From: Candidatus Rifleibacteriota bacterium
GTDB lineage: Bacteria > Muiribacteriota > Ozemobacteria > Ozemobacterales > Ozemobacteraceae
Direction of reading: 5' to 3'
DNA length: 64,000 bases
NCBI GenBank assembly: GCA_015233565.1
Contig: JADFXM010000007.1
Location: forward strand, 62,001-126,000
The notes below the pieces were generated by a model that saw only the letters and a program-made list of their open reading frames with translations, searched no databases and was not told the DNA's origin. Below, piece after piece: positions 9,284-17,827 of this stretch (the stretch's first letter is position 1; the number at the start of each line of letters is the position of its first letter). Both the position numbers and the translations under genes were made by a program.

Positions 9284-9928
9284 CTACTTGGTATCAGCGG
9301 TCTTTGGTAAATCTGCTTCTAATTCTGCTTTAAAAGCATCAATAGCTTTTTTCAGAGAATTAAACGAGATATGAGAGGACAAGGATCCGGGTCTGCTAAA
9401 AAATCCTCCGCCAGCTGCAATATAGTATCCTGTATATCCTGATTTTACTGGTGCAAATGCCTTTTTCAGATCTGCAATTTTCTCAAAATCTGCACTTGTG
9501 CATGCCGAAAATGCTCTTTCAAATGTGCGGAATTTCTTGTCAAGCTTGATTGCAGCAATCACATAAAATGGGTTTTTGTTTACGCTATCAGGGTCATACC
9601 CAAAACCGCCGCCACCATAGGATTTTCCATGTTCGACATCTATGGTTAACCCATTGAGGGCATCTGCTAATCCTAATGCGATCCCTATGTTGCACAATTT
9701 CAATTCAAGCTTTCGAAAATCAATAAGGGCGGCTACAAAATCGTTGAAAGTCGATTGTAATTGTTTTTGATTCTGTGTAAGTTCTGCTGGAGTAGTCGCG
9801 ACTGAAGATTGAGATTGAGAAGCATTTGCAATAGTGACATTGCTTCCCGAGAAGGGAGTTTCGGCAAAAAGAACCGAACTGCTTACTAATAAAGCACCTG
9901 TTAAAAAAATAAAGAGAATCTTTCTCAT
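9284..9928 (-). CDS. Secreted protein of unknown function
   Basis: A 214-residue protein with a clear signal peptide (MRKILFIFLTGALLVSSSVLFAE, cleavage after about residue 23). The mature part begins with a Ser/Gln/Thr-rich linker, then a helical segment with LELKLCNIGIALGLADAL and a Gly-rich stretch, SYGGGGFGYDPD. No family is recognised. It probably resides in the periplasm or outer membrane. The gene is flanked by a family D element upstream and a family A element downstream. Confidence 0.7.
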   Translation of the reverse strand: MRKILFIFLTGALLVSSSVLFAETPFSGSNVTIANASQSQSSVATTPAELTQNQKQLQSTFNDFVAALIDFRKLELKLCNIGIALGLADALNGLTIDVEHGKSYGGGGFGYDPDSVNKNPFYVIAAIKLDKKFRTFERAFSACTSADFEKIADLKKAFAPVKSGYTGYYIAAGGGFFSRPGSLSSHISFNSLKKAIDAFKAELEADLPKTADTK

Positions 9929-10032
9929 TTTCTACTCCCTAAAAAGAAATTTGACCATATTTAATAATAACAGAAAATTTCTTAGTACTGCAAATCTTGT
10001 TAAGGAAGTCGAAAATTTGTGGAAGATTTCGC

Positions 10033-10176
10033 TAGCGAAAAAGAGTAAAAATATTTGACTTATAAACCTGCGCCAACGTGGGTGCCGAAAATTTGGAAAA
10101 AAATTATATTTCGCGAGTTTTTTTTTGGTTGTATGGTTAATTGCCACTGCCAATATGAATTTTCTCTTTGTTCCTG
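10033..10176. repeat. Family D MITE-like element, copy 1
   Basis: A 144-bp element starting TAGCGAAAAAGAGTAAAA and ending TCTCTTTGTTCCTG. It is flanked by AGATTTCGC (10024-10032) and AGGTTTCGC (10177-10185), a 9-bp duplication with one mismatch. It shares the block CCAACG.GGGTGC.GAAAATTTGGAAAAA with the other D copies. It is non-coding. Confidence 0.85.
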
Positions 10177-10212
10177 AGGTTTCGCTACAAAAAAAAGGTG
10201 CAAAAGTTGCTT

Positions 10213-10251
10213 GAAAGTAAAACGGATTAGGTGTTTTCACGCCTAATCCGT
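10213..10251 (-). terminator. Intrinsic terminator of hcp
   Basis: On the minus strand the stem GGATTAGG pairs with CCTAATCC around the loop CGTGAAAACA, followed by GTTTTACTTTC. It sits about 35 bases after the hcp stop codon and is the natural end of that transcript. Confidence 0.75.
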
Positions 10252-10283
10252 CGAAAATGAGCACCCTCTTTTATGAAAAGGGC

Positions 10284-11942
10284 CTAAGCATTTATTTTGA
10301 GAATAGTGTTAAGGTCATTTTGAGGGGTTGAAATTGGTGCAATCGCAAATTTTTCAACCAGTACATTGAGAACAGCAGGAGTTACGCAAGCTGGTAGAGT
10401 CGGCCCTAAGCGGATATTCTTGATCCCCAATGAAAGGAGGGACAGCAGAATGCAAACGGCTTTTTGCTCATACCATGAGAGCACAAGTGAAAGAGGAAGA
10501 CCGTTGACGTCGGTGTTAAAAGCCTTCGCCAGCGCGGCTGCAATTTGAATTGCGGAATAGGCGTCATTGCACTGACCGACATCCAGGAGTCTTGGAATTC
10601 CTCCGATATCTCCAAGTTCAAGGTTGTTGAATCTGTATTTTCCACATGCCAGAGTAAGAATAACAGTATCTTTGGGAGCTTTTTCAACAAATTCGGTGTA
10701 ATAGTTCCGGCCTGATTTGGCTCCATCGCATCCTCCAACTAAGAAGAAATGCTTAATAGCACCGGATTTCACCGCTTCTATTACTTTTCCTGCGACGCTT
10801 AAAACGGCATTTCTGCCGAATCCAATGGTGATTCGTTTTTCCGGTTCATCATTTGCGAATCCGCTTGCTGACAGGGCGGCATCGATGACTGGTTTGAAAT
10901 TCTTTTCTGCAACGTGGGTCACTCCTGGCCATCCCACCAGACCGGCGGTGAAAATTCTACTTTTGTAAGTATCCCGAGGTCTCTGAATGCAATTTGTCGT
11001 CATCAAAATGGCACCGGGAAAGGCATCGAATTCAGTGGCCTGATTTTGCCAGGCGCTTCCATAATTTCCGACCAAATGTTTGTATTTCTTTAAACCAGGG
11101 TAAGCATTGCAAGGAAGCATTTCTCCGTGAGTATAAACATTGATTCCTTTTCCTTCAGTTTGTTTCAAAAGTGCTTCAAGATCGACTAAATCATGTCCGG
11201 AAACCAATATTGCTTTTCCTTTTATTGGGGTCACACGCACTGAAGTCGGCTCGGGATGGCCATATTTTTCTGTGTTTCCCGCATCAAGAAGTTCCATTAC
11301 TTTGATGTTTACTTCTCCGGTTCTCATTGCGCCTTTGAATAACATATCCACTGTTGGTTTCTCGTTGGTAAGTAAGTCCAGATGTTCGTGGAAGAAAGCA
11401 TAAACAGAATCATCCTGTTTCCCGAGAATGCTGGCGTGATCAGCATAGGCTGCGGTCCCCTTCAGGCCGGATGTTAATAATTCCTGGAGTCCAGTAATAT
11501 CCGCTCCGTATCTTTTCATACGCTCCGTTATCCCGATTAAACCTGCCTCTTTGGCCAGTGAATTCATGTCCAGCGAAGAAGTCCATGTCGCAGGCCCGGT
11601 TAATTTTTCAGTCGGGATTCCTTTTTCCGTACAGGCTTTTTCATAGATTTTTTTTGCCTTTTCCCTCAAATCAAGAGCTCTTCGAACCAGAAATGAAATT
11701 CTCTCCGCATCAAAATTTACATTTGTAACAGTAGTAAATAGGTTCTCGACAACACCTTTGTCTATCTCCTGATCACTTTTTCCAAGCTTTCTGGCTCGGT
11801 GCGCATACATTGAAATTCCTTTGGTAACATAGAGCAGTAGATCCTGCATCTTAGCTGTGGTTTCATCTTTCCCACAAACTCCCACTTTCTCACAACCCTT
11901 GCCTAGTGCGGTCTGCTCACATTGGAAACAAAACATACCCAT
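10284..11942 (-). CDS. hcp: Hydroxylamine reductase / hybrid-cluster protein, class I
   Basis: A 552-residue hybrid-cluster protein. The N-terminal cysteines 5, 8, 17 and 23 form the CX2CX8CX5C pattern of class I enzymes from strict anaerobes. Later blocks GHDLVDLEALL, LPCNAYPGL, TNCIQRP, GGCDGAKSGRNYYTEF and LACGKYRFN carry the hybrid Fe-S-O cluster ligands. The enzyme acts in the cytoplasm on hydroxylamine and nitric oxide. An AAGGAGA site lies seven bases before the ATG. The partner ferredoxin gene is upstream on the same strand but separated by 668 bases holding an IS21-like relic. A Rrf2 regulator further upstream probably controls the set. Confidence 0.97.
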   Translation of the reverse strand: MGMFCFQCEQTALGKGCEKVGVCGKDETTAKMQDLLLYVTKGISMYAHRARKLGKSDQEIDKGVVENLFTTVTNVNFDAERISFLVRRALDLREKAKKIYEKACTEKGIPTEKLTGPATWTSSLDMNSLAKEAGLIGITERMKRYGADITGLQELLTSGLKGTAAYADHASILGKQDDSVYAFFHEHLDLLTNEKPTVDMLFKGAMRTGEVNIKVMELLDAGNTEKYGHPEPTSVRVTPIKGKAILVSGHDLVDLEALLKQTEGKGINVYTHGEMLPCNAYPGLKKYKHLVGNYGSAWQNQATEFDAFPGAILMTTNCIQRPRDTYKSRIFTAGLVGWPGVTHVAEKNFKPVIDAALSASGFANDEPEKRITIGFGRNAVLSVAGKVIEAVKSGAIKHFFLVGGCDGAKSGRNYYTEFVEKAPKDTVILTLACGKYRFNNLELGDIGGIPRLLDVGQCNDAYSAIQIAAALAKAFNTDVNGLPLSLVLSWYEQKAVCILLSLLSLGIKNIRLGPTLPACVTPAVLNVLVEKFAIAPISTPQNDLNTILKINA

Positions 11943-12465
11943 GATAAAGATTCTCCTTGTTAAAAATTTTTCTGTTCAAATAATTTACTTTTTTTCTTGC
12001 TGAAATGCTACTAAATTGCTTGTCCTCCTTAGTCTTTGTTGCTGATAACCAAGCGCTTCAAATCTTAATTTAGGATCCAAAAATCGATGGATTCTACACG
12101 CTGACGGGCCGACTCGAAGTTGATCGTTAAGTAGGTCCAAGGCTGTTGACCGAGCGGAAGCCGAAGTCGTCCGCTGACGAACTGTGTAAAAATCAACTAT
12201 TCTCGGTGAGTTGCTGCGATCGTTTCTATGAGCCATTTTGAGCAATGTTCAAAAAACTAATTATTCGGATAAGTTTCTTAACAAAAATCAGTAATAGCGA
12301 TATTTTGCCAGAAAACTCACCGAGATTGCTGTGTAAAAAAACTCTGATTTGACAAATGTGACCTTTAAACAATGCATCAACAACGAGCCTATGTTCCGAA
12401 AAATCAAATATTTCACAGCTTGGAAGAAAGTGTGCCTGGGAGCAAAATCGAAGCGATTGCATTTT

Positions 12466-12600
12466 CCGGCGGAAACTGACCGCCGAATCCGGAACAAACT
12501 GACCACCCGTTCCGGTTGAAAGTGACCGCCTATTGCGGCGGAAACTGGCCACGTTTTTAAAAATTTCCGGAACAGGTGGCCACTTTCGCGGGGAATCCGC
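12466..12600. mobile_element. IS21-family terminal-repeat relic (solo ends)
   Basis: Four head-to-tail repeats of the form CCGG..GAAACTGACCGCC start at 12466, 12489, 12512 and 12535, exactly 23 bp apart. After a short AT-rich gap comes one inverted copy, GGTGGCCACTTTCGCGG (about 12576-12592). Multiple CCGGAA / GTGGCCA(G/C)TTT terminal repeats are the signature of IS21-family ends as I know them. Only the ends remain; istA and istB are absent. The relic sits just downstream of the ferredoxin stop codon and separates it from hcp. Confidence 0.65.
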
Positions 12601-12610
12601 AGCGATCTAG

Positions 12611-13378
12611 TTATTCAATTTTGCTTAGATTGTTATAATGTCCGGAGTCGATAATTTCTCCATTGATTCCAATAGTATAGATTTCTAATTTAAACTTCAA
12701 ACCTGATTCTTTTCTTGCCATCAGAGCGGCGTGTGCAATCCCAGCGCAACATGGTACTTCCATTCTTAATACAGTTACAGATTTCGGATTGGAATTCTTA
12801 AATATTGAAACCAGCTTTTCCTGGTAAAAATCAATATCATCAAGTTTTGGACAGCCAATCAGTACAACTTTTTCGTTTAAAAAATCCTGATGGAAGTTTG
12901 CATAAGCGAAAGGAACACAATCTGCTGTGATCAATAACGAGGCGTTTTTCAAATAGGGCGCATTTGCCGGAACCAATTTTAGTTGTACCGGCCAGTTATT
13001 TAGACTGGACTCTAATTGAGGGTGATTTTCTTTTCCCGGGACCTCTTTTTTTCTTTCAATCGATTTTGCCATACTTCCAGGACAACCGCATGGCAAAGTT
13101 TTTTCCTCATGTGAATTTCTTTGTTCTTCATGGTTTTGTGAATTGGTTAAATGCTTTTTTACCGCTTCTTCATTAAATTCTTCAGCTTCCCTGCTTTCAA
13201 TCGAAATAGCACCTTGCGGACACTCTCCAAGACAGGCTCCTAGACCATCACAGTATATTTCGCTGATTAGACGGGCCTTCCCGACAATAACTTTGATCGC
13301 GCCTTCTTTGCATGATGGCACACAAAGACCACAACCATTACATTTTTCTTCGTCAATCTTAATTATGCTTCGTTTCAT
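12611..13378 (-). CDS. Dicluster 4Fe-4S ferredoxin-type protein, Hcp partner
   Basis: A 255-residue protein whose N-terminus (1-65) is a two-[4Fe-4S] ferredoxin (CNGCGLCVPSC and CDGLGACLGECPQGAI). A charged linker and the cysteine motif LPCGCPGS (about 95-100) follow, then a C-terminal domain of about 130 residues with ITADCVPFAY, VVLIGCPKLDD and VLRMEVPCCAGIA. Proteins of this layout are commonly found beside hcp or Rrf2 genes in anaerobes and are thought to deliver electrons to Hcp; that role is inferred from context. It lacks a signal peptide and is cytoplasmic. It is followed at once by the IS21-like relic. Confidence 0.88.
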   Translation of the reverse strand: MKRSIIKIDEEKCNGCGLCVPSCKEGAIKVIVGKARLISEIYCDGLGACLGECPQGAISIESREAEEFNEEAVKKHLTNSQNHEEQRNSHEEKTLPCGCPGSMAKSIERKKEVPGKENHPQLESSLNNWPVQLKLVPANAPYLKNASLLITADCVPFAYANFHQDFLNEKVVLIGCPKLDDIDFYQEKLVSIFKNSNPKSVTVLRMEVPCCAGIAHAALMARKESGLKFKLEIYTIGINGEIIDSGHYNNLSKIE

Positions 13379-13685
13379 GGCCCCTCCTTCGGGATTTCAT
13401 GCTAATTTCCTTTAAATCGTGGATGTTCCAAAAAAGTTTATTCAACTCTAAGAAAGGTAATCCGCGCAAAAATATCAACAGACATGGGCTTAAAGTCCAG
13501 ACGTAAATGGTTTTTATTAGAAATCTGTCGAAAAGCATATTAGTCAGACTCAATTTTTCCTCCAATAATCCTTCAGTGAAAGTTTCTTCCCTGATTTTCA
13601 TGGGAATCATTGAAAAAGCAAGAACAAACTTGTGAATACTGCTCTTCACTCACTATTAACTTTAAAAAAAAAGGCCGAATAGGTT
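13379..13685. other. Intergenic region between the Rrf2 gene and the ferredoxin gene
   Basis: These 307 bases contain no convincing gene. The promoter for the ferredoxin-hcp part should be here or just upstream, and an Rrf2 operator would be expected, but I see no unmistakable palindrome. Confidence 0.3.
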
Positions 13686-14099
13686 TCAAAATTTTCCCTC
13701 AACAACGTCAGCTAAAGTACAACCATTTAAAAAATCAAATATTTCCTGATTGAACCCTTTTATCTTATTCCCTAGCTTGCAATTTATTTTGCCGCAGCCT
13801 GATCGACCAAAAAGACATGAATGGATTTCAATTGGTCCTTCAATTGCTGAAAAAATTGCGCTTAACTTAATTTCACTGGGTTTCAGCAATAGTTGATATC
13901 CCCCTTTGGGCCCTCTAACCGCATGAACAAAACCAGCTTTTCGGAGCTGCTGAAGAACCTTTGACAGATGCGCTTCAGATGTTGAAAACTTTTCAGATAT
14001 TTCTTTCACTTGAAGAGATACATCCGTGTTCACTGAAAGTTCAATTAAAGCGTGAACCGCCAGATTTACTGCGTTAGAGATTTTAATCAGTTCGCTCAT
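13686..14099 (-). CDS. Rrf2-family transcriptional regulator with Fe-S cysteines
   Basis: A 137-residue Rrf2 protein: an N-terminal winged helix (about 8-80, with ISEKFSTSEAHLSKVLQQLRKAGFV as the recognition region and RGPKGGYQL as the wing), then a C-terminal cysteine triad CX6CX4C in HSCLFGRSGCGKINC that can hold an Fe-S cluster. Relatives NsrR and IscR sense nitric oxide or cluster status. The association with hcp supports NO sensing, but this is inference. The gene lies upstream of, and in the same direction as, the ferredoxin and hcp genes. Confidence 0.93.
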   Translation of the reverse strand: MSELIKISNAVNLAVHALIELSVNTDVSLQVKEISEKFSTSEAHLSKVLQQLRKAGFVHAVRGPKGGYQLLLKPSEIKLSAIFSAIEGPIEIHSCLFGRSGCGKINCKLGNKIKGFNQEIFDFLNGCTLADVVEGKF

Positions 14100-14394
14100 T
14101 TTTTTTTATTTCCTTATTCAGGTAAAAGAATACCAGAATAGCTGAAAAAAGTCAAGAAGCTTTTCAAGGTTTTTTTCATTTTGTGGATTTTAGCCTCAAT
14201 TCCTGAAGAGAGGCTGAAGAAAAACGTGTCTCCTTGATTTGATGTCGCAATGCAATAAAAAAAATTCGTAGCTTGCGATAATTAATCAATTGCGACGCAA
14301 AAAATAGAATTATTTTTTCCCGCCCGTTATACAGTCGCGGAATTTCTGCAAGAAGTAATGGCGAAAAACACTTAATTTGCCCTGCTTCGTTCCG

Positions 14395-14647
14395 CAGGGA
14401 AGCTGTGAAAAAATGTCAAAATTCGGTCAAAAATGGCTGTGAAAAATATCTCAATCTTTTGCTAACGGCTCTCTCACATGTTGTACTTTGATGAATACCC
14501 ATATTTTTTCACACCTTCAGGGCAAACGCATTAAAACCATCGAGATCTACTATTTAAGCTAGTCTCAGGAATTTGGACACAGGTAATTTTTTTCTCAAAT
14601 TTTACAGTATTCATGTTTGTTTCAGGAATTTAAATGCATTTGTCCTG
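14395..14647. repeat. Family B MITE-like unit, copy 1 (253 bp)
   Basis: The unit starts CAGGGAAGCTGTGAAAAAAT and ends GCATTTGTCCTG. It is flanked by CTTCGTTCCG (14385-14394) and CTTCGTTACG (14648-14657), a 10-bp duplication with one mismatch. It consists of a GTGTGAAAAA arm (14395-14517) and a 130-bp segment (14518-14647) bounded by CAGGGCAAACG and its near-complement. Compared with 41398-41650 the 130-bp segment has the opposite orientation relative to the arm. Confidence 0.88.
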
Positions 14648-14766
14648 CTTCGTTACGTAACAACTTTTAAAAATTGGTATTAAATGGTAAATTGGATTGA
14701 AATAAACCAAGGGGTAGATAGCAAAAGAATGCTGGTGAGATTTGCTGAAAGTAAGAGAGAGACGTA

Positions 14767-15273
14767 ATGAGGGAAATTTCGCTTTTTTCCGATATCAGTT
14801 TGAACCCTCAATTGAGGGTTGGGTTTGGGGCTTATTTGATATTGTTTGAAGCAACCCAAATTTCCCAAGAGGAGATAAAAGTCAGAAAATTTGAGACTTC
14901 TTCTTCAGCAGAATTGGAAATTCTAAATCTCCTGTGGGCGATGGGAGAATTAGAAGAGAGCAAACCAATGATTGATTTATTTCGAAATATAACTATTTTT
15001 ACTGACTCTCAATGTGTTGATGGTTTATTGCACCGCAGGGAGAATCTGGAGAAAAAGTGTTTTATCGGTTCCGGAAGTAAAAAGGAACTAAAAAATTCTG
15101 AAAATTATAAAAAATTTTATAGTTTGTTCGATCGGTTGGAATTTGAAATTGTGAAAGTAAAAGGGCATTCCAGCGCTTCAAAAAAGGATTTAATTCAAAA
15201 GTGTTTTTCATCAGTGGATAAAGCCTCCAGAAAAGCTTTGAGATCATTTTTAGAGACTGGAATTCTGAAATGA
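14767..15273 (+). CDS. RNase H-like protein
   Basis: A 168-residue protein with the pattern of a type 1 RNase H fold. FSDISLNPQLRVGFGAYL at the N-terminus resembles the strand-turn around the first catalytic Asp, SSSAELEILNLLW places the Glu, ITIFTDSQCVDGL places the second Asp, and VKGH followed by SVDKASRKALR places the last Asp. The acidic tetrad therefore appears intact. It could degrade RNA-DNA hybrids or be one of the RNase H-like proteins of unknown role. No strong ribosome site precedes the ATG. It is not linked to reverse transcriptase or other nucleic-acid genes. Confidence 0.72.
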   Translation: MREISLFSDISLNPQLRVGFGAYLILFEATQISQEEIKVRKFETSSSAELEILNLLWAMGELEESKPMIDLFRNITIFTDSQCVDGLLHRRENLEKKCFIGSGSKKELKNSENYKKFYSLFDRLEFEIVKVKGHSSASKKDLIQKCFSSVDKASRKALRSFLETGILK

Positions 15274-15300
15274 AGGTGTTATTTCTCAATCAGGGTGGAG

Positions 15301-15443
15301 CAGCGAAAAAGAGTAAAAATATTTGACTTATATACCTGCATCAACGCAAGTGCAGAAAATTTGGAAAAAATAATTTTTCGCGGATTTTTTTTGAATTGTA
15401 CGGTTAATTGCCAATGTCAATATGAATTTACTCTTTGTTGCTG
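15301..15443. repeat. Family D MITE-like element, copy 2
   Basis: A 143-bp element from CAGCGAAAAAGAGTAAAA to TTTACTCTTTGTTGCTG, a near-perfect 17-bp inverted terminal repeat. It is flanked by AGGGTGGAG (15292-15300) and GGGGTGGAG (15444-15452), a 9-bp duplication with one mismatch. It lies between the RNase H-like and DJ-1-like genes. Confidence 0.9.
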
Positions 15444-15519
15444 GGGGTGGAGGACGTTTGTTGACAGACGGTGAGAACACTGCTAGCATGAAGCGCAGTA
15501 ATTTGGAGGAAAATTAGGA

Positions 15520-16152
15520 ATGAACAAGATTGCAGTACTATATGTTTTCGATACAATGGCAGATTGGGAACCCGCCTTCCTTATGCCGGAACTGAATACT
15601 CAGCGTTTTTTCCGGGAAGGAGCTGTTCGATTCCAGGTTAAAACCGTCGGTGTCAAAACAGGTCCAATCAAAACGATGGGGGGTTTGCGAATTCTTCCGG
15701 ATTTTGTTTTTGAGGATTTAAACCTGGACGAAGTTGGATTATTCGTTCTTCCGGGCGGTGATACCTGGTCGGAACCATTTCATTCTCCTGCATTTGAAAT
15801 GGCTCAAAATTGTCTTTCGGCAAAAATTACGGTTGGTGGAATCTGTGGAGCCACATTGGGACTTGCAGCGAATGGATTTTTAGACACACGGGAACATACC
15901 AGCAATGATCTTAGTTTGCTAAAGATGATGTGCCCGAAGTATCAAGGTGAAAAATATTACAGAAATCAACCTTCCGTGATTGATGGAAATCTGGTTACAG
16001 CCTCAGGACTGGCTTCACTTGAATTTGCCAGAGATATTCTTAAACGCATCGATGTTTTTGCTGAAGCTACTTTGGATGCCTGGTACAATTTACATCTAAC
16101 CCGGGAAGCAAGATATTACTTTAGCTTGATGGAATCTCTTCCAAAGCGATAA
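15520..16152 (+). CDS. DJ-1/PfpI family protein (type 1 glutamine amidotransferase-like)
   Basis: A 210-residue cytoplasmic protein with the DJ-1/PfpI fold: MNKIAVLYVFDTMADWEPA supplies the Glu near the active site, LFVLPGGDTW is the mid-domain loop, and VGGICGATLGLA is the nucleophile elbow with Cys near 109. The family includes deglycase/chaperone, protease-like and amidase-like members. The YoaZ/YdeA-type subgroup is closest by eye, and its role is not settled. A GGAGGAAAATTAGGA leader sits just before the ATG. Confidence 0.87.
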   Translation: MNKIAVLYVFDTMADWEPAFLMPELNTQRFFREGAVRFQVKTVGVKTGPIKTMGGLRILPDFVFEDLNLDEVGLFVLPGGDTWSEPFHSPAFEMAQNCLSAKITVGGICGATLGLAANGFLDTREHTSNDLSLLKMMCPKYQGEKYYRNQPSVIDGNLVTASGLASLEFARDILKRIDVFAEATLDAWYNLHLTREARYYFSLMESLPKR

Positions 16153-16505
16153 TGCTGCAAGTGTAATGAAGCTCATCAGTTTTTTGTGGATCGAACGAAT
16201 TTTTTGGATTGTATGAGGAAGGTTCTTCTGGAAATGTGAATAAATCGGCAAATTCGTGCAGCTTCAAGGAGCGGCCGGTTTTCGAAAACGGTTTGAAAAG
16301 ACGCAATTGATCGATATTTCAGCAAAACTGTGGGTTTGCTTTAGCTCTCTAGTAGTTCGTTCGCTAAATAACCTTCCAATAGGAATTAGTACCGCGTAGC
16401 TCAGTGGTACGGAAAAAAAATGAGTCTTTTTCACGAAGACAATTCATTGTACAAAGTGACTTTTTGGAGTTGGATTGGATAGTTAATTAGCGAATGTCAT
16501 ACTAG

Positions 16506-16640
16506 TTAGAAGTTGTCGAAAAATCTCGGTACATTTTATATGGTAAAAATCGGCTCGCTGGTGATGCGAAAAAGCGGGACAAAAAATTGGGTAGGTATAG
16601 AAAAAAGCGAATTTTAGGGGATTTTTCGACAGTCTCGTTA
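16506..16640. repeat. Family E short repeat, copy 3
   Basis: A 135-bp element starting TTAGAAGTTGTCGAAAAATC and ending ATTTTTCGACAGTCTCGTTA, matching the pair at 1-221. Its right terminus overlaps the TAA stop codon of the minus-strand gene that ends at 16638, so insertion of the element may have created or replaced that stop. Confidence 0.8.
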
Positions 16641-17432
16641 ATTGTTCAGTTGTTTGCTGGAAAAATGCAGAGATCCGTTTTCTATGTGGATATCCTGAAG
16701 ATTGATTTGAAAAGGAAATTTCTCAAGATTTAATACCGGGTTTATGCTTTTTGTAAGAGTTCCAATAAAGGCTCTTGGAAGGGGTAAACCGTTCATTTTT
16801 ATTTTTCCGGGGTGGAACCAGATAGATTTTGCTCCTTCAACCTTTAGTGAGCCGGTAGCCCAAAACTTTACTTTCATAAAAGAATACTTTGCATTTCCTG
16901 AAAGTACAAGATGATCTTTTTTCATTTTGATTTGGGGGTTTTTTACACTTATCAGATCAGTCTTGGCATTTAAAAATGCATTCATATCATTTTCAAGAAT
17001 AATAACGTCCATGTTTACTGTTTTTACTTTTACGGTATTGATCTTTTCTTCGTTAACCAATTTAGTGGTATCAAGTTGGACATCCAAAAATTCTGTATCA
17101 GCTTTATCGAGAACCAGTTTGTCATATTCTCCCCGGACAACTTTCAGAGTGATTTTTTGATAGTGTCCCATGCTTGATTCTGTATCATTAAAAGGGGTTA
17201 GCTCAATACTTAGGGAGGAGGGATTTTGCAGAAGTTTTCTCATTGAAGTTTCAAGTTTTGATTTAAACAATGCAGGGTCAGAGGCGAGAAGATTTGTAAT
17301 TTTTAGGTCGGGGGTCCAGGAGGAGGGGAGGGGGTTTGCCGGGGAATGATCGTCAGCGGAGAAAACTGGCGAAGAAAAAAGAACAATGGCGGAAAAACCT
17401 AAAATCAAAAGGAAAAAAATACTATTTTTCAT
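16638..17432 (-). CDS. LmeA-like (DUF2993) secreted lipid-binding protein
   Basis: A 264-residue protein with a signal peptide (MKNSIFFLLILGFSAIVLFSSPVFSA). The mature part is rich in beta strands with the TDLISVKNPQIKMKKDHLVLSGNAKYSFMKVKFWATGSLKVEG pattern of alternating strands, cut here into its core NPQIKMKKDHLVLSG. A later helix RAFIGTLTKSINPVLN and the terminal INLQDIHIENGSLHF resemble DUF2993/LmeA proteins, which bind phospholipids in the cell envelope. The assignment is by pattern only. The stop codon lies within the terminus of a family E repeat. Confidence 0.7.
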   Translation of the reverse strand: MKNSIFFLLILGFSAIVLFSSPVFSADDHSPANPLPSSWTPDLKITNLLASDPALFKSKLETSMRKLLQNPSSLSIELTPFNDTESSMGHYQKITLKVVRGEYDKLVLDKADTEFLDVQLDTTKLVNEEKINTVKVKTVNMDVIILENDMNAFLNAKTDLISVKNPQIKMKKDHLVLSGNAKYSFMKVKFWATGSLKVEGAKSIWFHPGKIKMNGLPLPRAFIGTLTKSINPVLNLEKFPFQINLQDIHIENGSLHFSSKQLNN

Positions 17433-17603
17433 GATTACAAGTTCGCCTTAAGAGAAAATTTGGAAGAAACGAAAAGAAGCTTCCTGGACATTTGAAAAAT
17501 CAAACTTGAGCTCATCGAATTCATTTCTTTGGAAATTTCATCGACGAAACTCAAGTTCGCGCCTGAAAAAAGCGAAGTTTGATTTTCTTTGAGTAGAGAA
17601 TTA

Positions 17604-17726
17604 CTATTCTTTTTCGGTAAGACCCTTCGAAGCTTTCTTTGCTTTCTTCTCTTCTCGCTTTTCTTTCAGCGATTTAGTGGGCGCCTTTTTCGCCTCTTTT
17701 TTGTTGTCCTGACTTTTATTTGCCAT
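17604..17726 (-). CDS. 40-residue Lys/Glu-rich small protein
   Basis: A short gene with a strong ribosome site (AAGGAGG, five bases before the ATG at 17726). Its product, which starts MANKSQDNKK and ends SKGLTEKE, is about 40 percent lysine with many Glu and Ala and is predicted to be one charged helix with no signal peptide. The strong ribosome site and the position behind a terminator argue that it is a genuine independent gene. Basic peptides of this size may bind nucleic acid or ribosomes, but nothing in the sequence proves it. Confidence 0.7.
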   Translation of the reverse strand: MANKSQDNKKEAKKAPTKSLKEKREEKKAKKASKGLTEKE

Positions 17727-17780
17727 ATGAGCCTCCTTACTAAGAGATATGAAAAATTATACCATTTTTTTTTGAAAAGT

Positions 17781-17815
17781 AAAATAAAAAAGGGGGGCTT
17801 TGAGCCCCCCTTTTA
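17781..17815 (-). terminator. Strong intrinsic terminator
   Basis: The stem GGGGGGCT / AGCCCCCC with a short loop is preceded and followed by A/T runs on both strands. On the minus strand it is followed by TTTTTTATTTTAC. It ends the transcript of the Gln-rich secreted protein gene (stop at 17828) and separates it from the small gene at 17604-17726. Confidence 0.92.
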
Positions 17816-17827
17816 GAAAAATCTACT

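Noticed and set aside
12226-12552. 108-codon frame on the minus strand between hcp and the ferredoxin gene
   Set aside because: It runs through the IS21-like terminal repeats and has no recognisable domain or ribosome site.
12466-12553. Regular 23-bp repeats that could suggest a CRISPR array
   Set aside because: There are only four units, they diverge, spacers of 4 bases are too short, and an inverted copy follows. IS21-type terminal repeats explain the pattern better.
16391-16412. tRNA-like stretch GCGTAGCTCAGTGGTA
   Set aside because: It resembles a tRNA D-arm, but no acceptor, anticodon or T-arm can be built around it. The segment is itself a small GTACC/GGTAC palindrome.
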